From Corbicula japonica (Eukaryota; Mollusca; Bivalvia; Venerida; Cyrenidae): a DNA stretch of 64,000 bases. The stretch lies in contig JAZAYU010000009.1 of NCBI GenBank assembly GCA_038501625.1, forward strand, positions 7,244,396 to 7,308,395. The letters are read 5' to 3'. The notes under the pieces were generated by a model. The model was not told the DNA's origin and searched no databases. It saw nothing but the letters and a program-made list of their open reading frames with translations. The position numbers and the translations under genes are program-made. Of the stretch, positions 32,346-45,100 are shown in pieces (position 1 is the stretch's first letter; the number at the start of each line of letters is the position of its first letter).

Positions 32346-32350
32346 CAATC

Positions 32351-33665
32351 ATTATTTACTTAATAGACACGAAATCGCCTTCTTGTAAAACAGAAACCCA
32401 CTAGAACAGTCAATTGCAACATCAGAAACATTTGTAAACAAAGAACCATCATAATAGGCCTATAGGTCACATTCACGCGCCAAAAATCAAGTCATAGGAT
32501 TGCCAATATTCGTAAACAAAACACAAACTTCAATATCATCCAAGAATAACTATCTGAACAATGTCTCTTACTACATGTACACTCTTTCTATAACTGCTTA
32601 CAACAATAAACTTTCAATTCGCATAATTAATATAAGAAAACATCGACTCATCGATCTATTAATATAATCTTTAATGTATATATCTATATTTATAGTTAAG
32701 GGGAGATAATTCAATTCAATATCTATATTTATATACTCAATTATAAATAGCTTGACCTTGCACTTAACGTACATACAACATGGTTCCCGTTCATTACTCA
32801 ACGATCTATATATAAAGCCGGGCCACATGGTTCTCATCATTCGCTAAAAACCTCTATTTAAAGCCGGGAAACATATCCCTTGCGCCGGCCTAATTGTACT
32901 ATAGTAAAGATAATCAAATAATAGTTACATAGTAATAATATATTATGACCCATCATTCGTCCAGAAAATGTCGAACATATATAAGTAATGTATCGTTCTC
33001 ATTCGAAGCTAGGTATTCATCGTTGCACTAGATAAGGTTTCCACTTGAAACCGACTAAGTTACATCCGACGTTTACAAACCTCAGACTTTGGGTCCTATA
33101 TATTAGCAATCTTTCCGCGGCATATTCTTTTTAAGTCATAGCATTGTAACTCTTTAAAATCTTAAAACACTACTCTAAGAAAGCGGCTGTGACGATGAAT
33201 TCAATCCAAGCAAATATCAAGTAATAAAATTATGTAGATATAGACAGCAAATTGACTATAATCATGAGTTACATAGCCCTATCTTGGAATGTGTCGACAG
33301 TGAAAATTTCTCTAAGGAAATTGTATGGATCAAACGTTCTAATGCAATTAAAAACAGACTAATCGTTTGTTTTCTTCGGAGAACTGTCCGTACAAAATCA
33401 TCTGATATATGTAAAGCATCCTATAACCTGTTTAATTTTTCAGATTGAATATTTATATTTAGTCTGAAGCCATTACATAAAAACACAACTTTTAAAAATA
33501 AAGACACATGGCATAAATACCGCAAATGTATTGTTGTACATTGATTTTGTGATATATGAAGTGTCGTTTCGAATAAAGTTAGTCACTTCAATAAAAGATA
33601 AACAAAAAGGTAATATATGCATATCAGGAATCGCCACACTAAACACAGCCTTCCCACGCAGCGAA
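32351..33665. other. Intergenic, nothing recognised
   Basis: AT-rich sequence with short AT/TATA-type repeats around 32640-32740 (several ATATCTATATTTATA copies). No exon with family support. Confidence 0.3.
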
Positions 33666-33670
33666 AAAGA

Positions 33671-33671
<1 letters not shown>

Positions 33672-33745
<74 letters not shown>
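33672..33745 (+). repeat. (GA)n microsatellite
   Basis: About 37 GA units without interruption, roughly 1.1 kb before the BK start codon. Confidence 0.9.
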
Positions 33746-33747
<2 letters not shown>

Positions 33748-34006
33748 ATGTTTTTTATGTATGTCAATTCAAATAGGACGCCACAATTAAATAACAAAGA
33801 AGAGAACCTTTGGGGATACCGCCTTGGAACGGTTTTTGGGTGGTTTCAGACTTACTTTTCTAAAGAAAATCACTGAATAAAAGTCGTTGAATAGGTTTAT
33901 TATTCGTTTTTACTTATGTTAAAAAATACACCGAGGCAACCAAACGATTTGCCTAGGCCTGTTGCTTGGCTGCTCATGCCGTCCTTCCTTTCTACCTTCA
34001 GGCACA

Positions 34007-34848
<842 letters not shown>

Positions 34849-35226
34849 ATGTCACAATCAGGCAAACTATTTATCAGACAACTAAGAACAATGTCATCTA
34901 CAAATTCTACAGAAGTAGAATGTGAGGCAGGAAAGTGGCATTACTTTCTCCTGTCGAGTTTGATTACGTTTGCTGGCGGTTTTGTTATAATCCTCTTCTA
35001 CAGGCTTGTAATGTGTATATGCTGCCGCCATAAATCAGGACAGAGAAAAAATTCCATAATTACACCAAATCCACCAATAAGAAAAGATTCATCGAAAGAA
35101 TTCAAAGAAAAAAGTCCAGGATTCTTCAGCATCAAAGGACATGATCCAGAGGTGGGATGGTTAACAGAAGCTAAAGACTGGGCAGGAGAGCTGATCTCCG
35201 GACAAACAACTACTGGTAGAATTTTG
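34849..35226 (+). CDS. KCNMA1: BK channel exon 1 (N-terminus, S0, S0-S1 loop)
   Basis: 126 codons, phase 0 out at donor GTAAGA right after ...TTGRIL. Contains S0 and a basic, Ser/Lys-rich cytoplasmic loop. The open frame runs on past the donor for a few codons (VRIRIIYS), which is intron read-through. Confidence 0.95.
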
Positions 35227-38200
35227 GTAAGAATCAGGATAATATACAGCTGAGCTGAATTCTAATGTTTATGAGCTGAATGAGTTAATATGTACAATAC
35301 ACACATCATGAGGAGATTAATTTTGCGAGTTGTGAGATTATTTAGGATTAAAGCTTTCCTTAAATGAATTTAAACAGTATAATGATTATGCCTTATGGTT
35401 ATGAATCTTGGTTGTATTAGACTTTCTTCCCAGTTTAAGTATTAACTCTTTAGAATTTGGCTATCATCCCATGGTCAAACAGTGTAAACCTAGATCAGCA
35501 GGTTCAACATTAGGCTTAATCAGTATCTAAACTGTAAGTAGAAAGATTCAATAGGTTATTTCTTCAGTGCAGATGCTGATCAGATGGAAGAGATGTGCTG
35601 GCTGGTCTAGATCTACACTGGTTGCAGATCTGATAAAAGGTGCATATAAACTATAAAGTAAACGATCAAACTGTTCTTGTAATAAATAATCACACACTTC
35701 CATTTGTTATTTAAAATGAAACTTTTTATTGACTGAAACTGAGTTTAAAGACTAAAATTCTGTATGATCTTTATTTTATTTTAAAGGTTTTTAAGCAATT
35801 GCTATAGACTAAGTAATACCAACTGCTCAATTATTTTCTTCGGGTATCTTAATATGGTATAAGTTATGACAGCTATTGTCATTTGTAATTCGGCACATTA
35901 TTATATTTTCAAAAAGGAAATTAAAGAAAGTGTAATTAAATCTTAAAGTAAACTAGATCACATTCAATTGAGAATGTTCAATAAATATCTGGGAAATATA
36001 ATTTATAATAAATTTAACATTAGATTAATCAATTGTGTTTTCCTTTGGAGTCTCGAAAATTCAGATATTTAATGGAAGTTTCATGCAAGCATGAATTATT
36101 TAGAGTCCATTAGACAGATAATTAGTTTCTCCAGAAAGATAAAAACTAGTTGTCCACAAGTTTGATTGGTTTATATAGTTGTTAAAATGATTATATGCTG
36201 GACAATGTTCAACATTGATAATTGATAAACCTGTTTCAAAGATAATATTACCATTTAACCTTTACTCCAGATCGGCCAGCACATCCGTGCCATCTGATCA
36301 AGAACTACAGTATGGGCGGCCAACACCGCCAAAAATGAATAAGTTAATTTAATTTAAAGAATTTTGACATAATTCAGACCAAACTCATTCAACTCATAGG
36401 ACCATTTAACTTAATTTGATGCATTTTCATTTAATTCGGTGCAAAACTTTGCTCAGAACAACAAACTGCCAATCAATCCAAAGGAGTTTCATTCAAACAA
36501 GTGCACAATGTCATTTAATACGAAGAAAGTTCATTCAAAACAGAGTATAATAATTCAAAACAAGTATCTTTGTGTTTTAATTCAGTAAAATATCTTTTAA
36601 AACTATGAAGCAAAACATTTCATTATAGTAAATCCCTTCTCATCTGATATCATTTAATTTAAAGCAATGCTTCACAATCCAATATGATTCATTATCGTTA
36701 AAGCCGATGGAATTCCATTCAATTCGAAGGTTAGCCAGTGAATTCGGTGAGGGGGCGCTGTAGCAGTCCTTAGAGCAGTTTCTTCCCTTTGGCCCTTTCC
36801 CAGTCAACACAAAATATCAATTCCTTACAGAAACTGCTTATTTACATATATTTATATAATAGAAAGTAAATGTTTGCTTGTTTTAATATATTGTTATGAA
36901 AAAAGTGTTTCAAATGTTACATAGTATTTTCGAAATAACTTTGAATAACTCAATTATCTTCAGATTTTTAAGCTAATACTATATAACCTGTTAGTCTACA
37001 TAATAATTAAAGCAGACAGTTTCTTAAGATTTATTTAAATTAATGCATTTATAAAGCAAGCTTTACATATACCAACGTTGTGTTACACAAAAACTCTGGG
37101 TGAATAAGAAAGGGTTTCTCTTGAGACATATGAAAGAAAACAATACCGCACCGCCTTTAACACCCACTGGCAAATTGCACGTGCATATTCAGTGTTATAT
37201 AGGCTTATAACATTTAATTTAACCAAACACAGCTTGTGACATATTTATCATCGGACAAATGTAGACCCAAATCTGTTGTTGCATCTGAACAGAATTTCCA
37301 TGTACTGATTCCTATTGCTAGTGGGTACAATTTCAAATAAATCAACGTCATTGTATAAATTCAGCAAGCATAATTATGGTCACTGTATGAGACTTCTGAT
37401 GTAACAAAAAATATCATTTTATTATTACGTTTTTGCTATAAAATTACAAAACATATTTTTACTATGGTATTGAGATGCATACTGACTAATCAATGCAGTT
37501 TCAATCTTTATATATCATTTTATTCTGGGTCAAGAGGTAACTTGTCCAGAGAAATTGTGACCTGTTGATTAATTAACTGGGGTTTCATTGATAAGAATAA
37601 TAACAAATAACACCATGGAATTCAGGGATAGCGTTTAAAGTTCAATGATCTCCAACAGATTTTCCTTGGGGAATCATAATTAGACTATTAGCAAGTTAAG
37701 ATCAAGATTAACATTTTGAAGTATTCTTTAAAAATCATAGCAAAATATTTGAAACTTATTATGCCGTAATCGAAAATCAGCACAATTCTTTTTACTCATG
37801 GTATTTACGATTGTTCCTACCAAGTTACATTAATAATAAATGTACTATTCATGCTAAGTACGAATAATCTGCTTTATTGCTACTACAAATGTTAATACTT
37901 TATATATCATTTATAACATTATGCACAAAAAACAAATGGACAACTAGGCGGTTGATGTTTTGACATTTTTAAACAAGGGTTTAAAAAATGAAATGTGCAT
38001 ATCAGGAATAGCCACATTCAGTCAAAATGAGAATCCAAAGTGTTACCGTTTTGTCGGTGGCAAAATATTTTGCCGCTAGAGTTTTAAACCAGGTTCTAGG
38101 GTGCAGCAGTCTCATACAATGAAACTGTTTGATAACCACATGGTGGTAGTTATGCTGTTGCTTAAAAGCCGCTCAAAGAACAACAACAAGTAATTTTAGT

Positions 38201-39087
38201 GTATTCAGTTCGACTAAAACTACTACTACTACTGCTGCTGCTGCTTCTTTGACTGCTCCTCCTCCTCCACCTAAATCTTTACTGCTGCCGCAGCTGAATA
38301 TTCTACCTTTACAGTAACAACTACTATTTAATTCTACCTCTAATTTGAGTAATACCACCACCACCACCTCAAAAACATCAAGTACTACTCCCAGTGCTGC
38401 TGCTTCTGTTGCTATCTATACGACTTGCAATTGCTTCTTCTGTCGTTTCAGCTAAGTAGCTTCCGCTACTGCTAATACCCTTTACCAGCGACCTACTCAC
38501 CCATAATATTGCTACTATGTAGTTATGATATGCTGAAACCGCAATACGTTACCAGTCTATTTTTATTATTTGCGCCTGCGAATGATGATGATCCGTTGGT
38601 GATTTGTATTAATGATGATAATGCTGATGACAATGAAAACAGTTATTTTTTGCTGCTGACGATTGCTGCTGCTGGCTTCGATGAAAAAGACAAATCTCAC
38701 AATTACAGTGACCTAGACCTAGCTTCCTTCTATTTAAATTAGTTTAATTTTCCCAATCCTTTGTTTTAATAATATCATCAGCTGATATTCCGCGAAAAGG
38801 AACTTGTGACATTTCGCTGGTAAAATAGTTTTCTATTTCTTATTTGCTTGTAGTGCGATTCTTCAATTCCTTTCTGAAATGAAATGGTAATACACACTTA
38901 ATGCGTGTTCTAAAATTTGGACATAAAGAACTTACTTTGGTATATTATAGCAGATAAAAACAATAACATATTTATAGGATTTGATCTAATAGTTCAAATA
39001 AACTGTATTTAAGTATTTTCATTCTTAGTTTTATAATCTGCCATTTTATACTTTTATACTTTTGAAAAACGTGTAATGAACACTTTA

Positions 39088-39134
<47 letters not shown>

Positions 39135-42100
39135 GTATTATTATTACAGAAAGTCCGAACAAGAATCTTCGCTTCCCAAGAATAACTAATTTGAGCTGGC
39201 TTATCAACACTGGTCTGCAGTTTAGGAGGTTATTTTTCGAGCTACGAAAACTATTTAGAACATTTATAAATCTTAATATGAGGTCAAATTTACATTATGC
39301 GATTTTAAGCCATACACCTGCTTTGATATTGATGGTACTGACATTAAACAATATTATAAATATGCACCCTTTGATTTTTACGGTAACTATCCCGGAACCA
39401 GTTAATATGCAAAATTCTCTTTGAAATGATCACTAATGATTAGTTATTCCCATGGCGCCTGCTCCAGATAAGACGATTTATACAGAGGTTGCACCGAATT
39501 AAACGAGGTTGCCTCGAATGAAACGAGGTTACACCGAATTGAAAGACGTTGCTCCGAATAGAATGAGATTGCACCGAATCGAACGAGGTTGCACCGAATT
39601 AAACGAGGTTGCTCCGCATTGAACTAGGTTGCACCGAATTAAACGAGGTTGCCCCGAATTGAACGAGGTTGCACCGCATTGAACGAGGTTGCACCGAATT
39701 AAACGAGGTTGCACGGAATTGAACGACGTTGCTCTGAATTGAACGAGATTGCACCGACTTGAACGAGGTTGCACCGAATCAAACGAGGTTGCTCCGAATT
39801 GATCTAGGTTGCACAGAGTTACACTAGGTTGCACCGAATTGAACCAGGTTGCACCGAATTGAACGAGGTTGCACCGAATTGAGTGTGTTGATGCATTAAA
39901 TTAATGCAGAATAAGCACTGTTTCTAATGGCATTCCATTGAATTGGATTACTTGATGTCTTGTTTTAGGATTAATATCGCTGCGTTGTTTGTAAATACAC
40001 CGAATTGAAGCAGAAACTGCTTTGTTTTGACAATTAAAGTCTTTCTTTGCAACATATTTGTCCGAATTGAACGGATTTGTTCCCCGATGAGTTTGTGTTA
40101 TGATTGAATTAAAGTAAATTATTCATTTTTGGCGGTGTTGGCCGCCCATACTACAGTCTTTACTTTTGGTCAGAAATAACCTAACAAGTCAAAAAATGAA
40201 CATATTAGATCCTGATCAGATGGTTCAGATCTACACTGTTTGCCCACAGAAACAGCCATATCCCATGGAGTAATTTAGGGTTAAAGGAAACAGTGAAAAG
40301 AGCTTGACGTAAGGGTTTATATTTATAAAGTACACATACTTTTGTTCAGATCTCTGTTAAAATGAACTCTGCAGTACTGAAGTATTAAGATACACAAAGC
40401 TAGCAATATATTTACATGATACACAATAGAGATTGTAATTAATACATGTTAAGAGGTCGCAAACATTGCAAATGGCGAAAACTGGCTAAAATTTCAAAAA
40501 TGAATTTTGGGGGAAATACTTATTGCCACCTTGATTTTAGTAAAGAAATGTATTAGCTATGGATGAAGATAATGTTTGCAAGCTCAATTTAGTCTAATTT
40601 GTGTTCTAATTATCAAGCACATACTAAAACAAAAGAAAAACCATTTGCATGAGAACTCTGAAATTCATGGACATAATACCAAACCAACACCAACCGTTTG
40701 CATGAGAACTCTGAAATTCATGGACATAATACCAAACCAACACATATCTGAAATAAGTATACGCTGGTCTACAATGTTTAGTGCCAATTCGTCTAAATAA
40801 TGTTAGGGTTTTCAAGAAATTCAAGGAAAACTTACTTCCTGGTTCAAAATGAAAGTAGATTTCTATAGATTTCTACTTTCGTTTTGAACCAGGAAGTAAC
40901 TTTTCCTTGAATTTCTTGAAAACCCTAACATTATTTAGACGAATTGGCACAAGCCAGTCACGATTATCCATCCATATTTGGCAAATATTTATGCCAGGTA
41001 ATTATTCCTTGTTCATTGTAACACTTGTGTAAATCCAATTTATAATGTAAGCACGTTTGTCAGCCATTTTTGTTTTTACTGTGGATTGTCAAGACAAAGG
41101 AAAAGATTGTTGGGAGTCAGTGAGAAAATCCTATGACCCACAAGTCTTTGACTGAATAAGATCTTTTGAAAATATGTTTTCAAATTAATTGTTTTTATTG
41201 TAATTCAAATTGTATCTGTATTTATTTGTAAAACATCTAAATTTCTAACAATTTTCTGTTTAAGAAAAAGGCGATACACTGTAGGCCAATCACTTAGTTT
41301 GTTAATTTATCTGACCACTCTTTCTTAACCTTTTTTTTTATGAAGTTGAGTATCATCTGTGGTTTTGAACAGGTTCTTGTTTACTTTTGTTCTTATTCTG
41401 ACAAAGTATCTGAAGGCAACAAAATGTTCATTGAATTCATCCAGTAATCCCGGGGTGGAGCTGCTAGCTATACAACCACACCCATGACATATAGTCAGCT
41501 GCTTCAGTTTATAATAACTTATAATTCGAAAATATGTGGTTTCATACAGATTTTAGCTTCGGTCATTTCTGCCACTATTAAAGTTTTGTGTGTATACAGA
41601 AACTTAAAATAATATTATCATATTATTACAGACTTTTAGAATTATTTTTATGAGGGAAAAACATATAATGGCTACTGTATTTTTGCTGACAGTGGACACT
41701 CCTATATAAATTTGTTACATGATCAGTATTTAGATGTTTATACTGCTGAGTATTCAAGTATGGTAATTATATATCTTATATTGAAGCACTCTTTCATCAA
41801 TGAAAGTTTGACCTTTAGCTAGCAATTTATCGATGCCAAATCGATTTCCCTTAAAAGAACAATTTTTTCTTTACATGAATAGTTTTTTACCATTGCATTG
41901 TTGTTAATGATGTTTGGCAATTTCTAGGTTTAAGTCATAATAAAATTGAGTTTAGAATTAAAACTCAGTATAACTAACTTAGTAACTAGCATCTTCCACA
42001 AAGTGAGCTTCGTTCCATTTAAGAATTATATTCACATTTTCTGCTAGAACTATGTGGTGACTTGATGTTCAGCATCAAAACAAACATCTTGTAACTGAGT

Positions 42101-45100
42101 ATGTGAATGTTTGAGATTTTTACAATTTACAACTAGTTATTTCTATGTTAAAATAGTGCATTCTAGTTAGATGTATTTATATTTCGTCTCTAATATTGAC
42201 ATTAAAAATTAACAAAAACAGTTTAAGAAGGGGGGGGGGGGGGGGGGGGGGGGGGCACAAACTGAATATGCCCCCATCTAAATCTGCTAGTCAATAATAT
42301 AATAGCTAGTGGAACATAGTAAAGATTTGTGATTGTACTAAGTCTCCTGTTTCAGTAAAGGTATTATTATACTGTGGTATCATTTAATTTCACTGGCACA
42401 AATTTCGCGCAATCCCCGAAAATGACTGTTTCGCACGGACTTAAATTCGCGCAAATCCAATTTTTCAAACAAAAAAATATTTTTATCGATATTTTACCGA
42501 CCTGTTATCAATACCTATTGTTTATTTTAACACGCGAGCTAATCATGTGTCAGTTGGTCCCCTGTCCCCACTTCCTTTGTCAGTCAATTATTGGACCCCT
42601 GTTTATTTGGCGCCGTTAATTGACACGGGACCCGTTTGATCCATCTATCTGGACCATTCATATCATAATTGGCATGTTAAATTTCGTACCCGTTTTATGG
42701 TCAAAGTGTCAATCAATAGCGAAACAGTTACTCAATAAAGTGTTGATAAATGAAAAATGAGATGACAACGATACTGTTTGGTAAAACGTGATCTGGCTTA
42801 AATGCGCGGACTAATTTGTCGTTCAAGTTTTGAAGTAACATTAAACATATTCCATAAGAAATTCCACAGTTATAACTTATTTTATTTTCTTTATTAACAT
42901 AATTATTCGATACTTCAAATTTCTATCAAATATCGATACGGGCAACTATATATAAAGTGTTACAAGGTCCATTCGGACAAAGAACATTTCGAATACGTAT
43001 GTGGAACTTTTTGGTTAAATTTTAGCTTAGGTTTAAAATTCGTGCACTGGCGTGAGCGCGAAATACGCGAAAATTAAGCCATCGCTAAATAAAATGATAC
43101 CACAGTACACATTTTGCTATTTATTCAAGTTCCTCTACAAACTGAGCTGGACTGAAACTCCACTGCTTGTCTGAGAAATGTAATAAATAAATTAGGTTAG
43201 GTTGCCATAAACCCAATATTGTTTGAAAAGAAATTGCCTAAAGCACAACAATCTGTGCTGAAGATTATAAAACTGAGAATGGAAACCAGTCTCAAATCTC
43301 GAGCATCTGATTGGCTGAAATGGCATCCAGTTGCCATTTCAGCTAATCAGATCCTTGAGATTAGAGACTGGTTTCCATTCTCAGTTTTAAATCTTGGGGC
43401 ATGAACAGACAAAGAACAGTAATAACCACTTTAAGGCAGTTCCAACAGTGTTTTACAGCTGTTTCCAGTTAGCATAGATGACAGTCACAGCTGGTGTCAT
43501 ACTGTAGAATATCAAATTATCTGTATTCTATTTTGCAAGAACACTCCAATTTCTAGATTTTTTCAATGGAACAGCTTAGAACATAGATAATAGTTTATGT
43601 GGAAAGAGAAAAGCACAGTGATCACCTTTATATTATGCATCTATTAATGTTTTCCCTGTGCACTGCTTGTAGCTGTATGGTAGAGGGTGAGGGCGGGATT
43701 GCTGTGAGATTTAGCAATTTAGATTTCCCAATAGACAGGAGTCATTCCCCTTATAATATATATTGTATGATAAAAGGACCATTGGAATGCAGGCTGTTCC
43801 TCAGCAACCACCTATTTGGAAATAAAACCAACTTCACAGGAAACTTAACTGGAGGAGGGGAACATATAGTCAACATCTTCTGGTTTGGTGATATTTCACA
43901 GAATGACGTCAAGTTGAATTTCTGTGGTATGATATTATACTAAAGACAGTTCATGTCTTGGCTTTTTCTCAGCCATCAAAAGAGGAATTAAATAAATCAA
44001 ATTTTATGAGTAAGCTTAGCTAATTAGGAAAAGATGTGCATATTATCATTATGCCCTTGCTTCATATTTTTTCAGAGTCATGGCTCTTTAAATTTCTTTG
44101 TATAATGTTTTAAACTATTTGTTTGGCATATTTCTCACCAACCCAACTTTTGGAATTGTGTAACATTTTATAGGAAGCTGCACTGCTAGAGGAGATTTTA
44201 TTTTTTCTCAGCCTTATTGCTCATATAATTTCTGTATGGCATGAGATATCAATCATTCATCTCTGGGCTATTTCTCAGCAACCATTGTTTAGAGTAAATT
44301 AAACTTTTATGAGAAACAGAGAAGTGCAGATTGTGAGCAGTTTATGGCTTGTTGATCTCTAAGAGTTATGGCTCTTTGAATTTGTTGTGAATCTTCAGGT
44401 TTTTCATTTATAAGTTATGGCTCTTCGATTTTGTTACATTTAAGTTTATTAAAACATTTTTCTTGAGTACCCATTATAGTTTGGGAGCATCCTTTGAACA
44501 CACTGATTTTATATTGTTGTATTATATGGATAGAATTTTGCTAGCCTGCATCATTATAAAAAATTTGCTAAAGGACAAAATATGTAAGTTGAATATAGAC
44601 TATATAAACTGTCAATTTTTGCGTACGGTACTTTGGTTTATATTCATGTCAAAAGTGGATCTTTTTATTTGTATAATCCTAGATAATTGTCGGTACTTTA
44701 GCACCAGTAAGCTGTTGATTACAGGTTCAGTAATTGAACTGGCAGGAATTCCTCTTGTCTTTGTGATTTTAATGGTTCGGCATTCTGGAACTCACAGATG
44801 GATGTGTATTTGTTAGTGTTAAAGGCATATACAGTTGCACTGTTAAATGGAAATTGTCAGTCATGGGTGATCTGTTTGGCAGAGAGTTTTATCAGGAAGT
44901 GCACAAAAAGTTCATAAGCTCTTTTTGCAAGAACTGCATAAATTACACTTACAAATGTTTACAAGAGAGTGATTGAACAGACAATCTGGCAATTTAGACT
45001 GACAGACAATAACAAGTGTATAGAACTTACTTAGTCAATGCACCTGTTCAGACCAGAACACTTGCCCTAGCTAGAAAACAATGAAACTGTTATTCCAAAA

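Larger units (their letters stand above)
36311..40150. mobile_element. DNA transposon with TATGGGCGGCC ends, 6-bp target duplication
   Basis: Terminal inverted repeats TATGGGCGGCCAACACCGCC... (about 30 bp near-perfect, through AAAAATGAAT) flanked by CTACAG on both sides. Each end can itself fold (GGCGG...CCGCC). Subterminal repeats of ~20 bp are in opposite orientation at the two ends: CATTTAATTCGGTGCAAAAC types at 36400-36740, and their complement, the clean 20-bp minisatellite, at 39485-39884. No transposase found; superfamily unknown. Lies in BK intron 1. Confidence 0.75.
36256..40283. repeat. Family B copy 11, split by a 3.84-kb transposon
   Basis: Left part 36256-36310 (GGCCAGCACATCCGTGCCAT, then GATCAAGAACTACAG) and right part 40151-40283 (CTACAGTCTTTACTTTTGGT, GAAATAACCTAACAAGTC, ending GGAGTAATTTAGGGTT). 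Joining them across one CTACAG rebuilds a normal copy. Confidence 0.75.

Noticed and set aside
39529..39834. 101-codon repetitive protein ([10 protein letters not shown] type)
   Set aside because: It is the translation of a 20-bp minisatellite inside a transposon; no start context or neighbours support a gene.
39485..39884. CRISPR-like array
   Set aside because: The 20-bp units are directly adjacent with no unique spacers; this is an animal minisatellite.
43599..44816. Two 114-117 codon plus-strand open frames in BK intron 1
   Set aside because: No conserved motif, no splice signals that join to other coding sequence, and the surroundings look like an old repeat. Length alone is within chance for 64 kb of AT-rich DNA.
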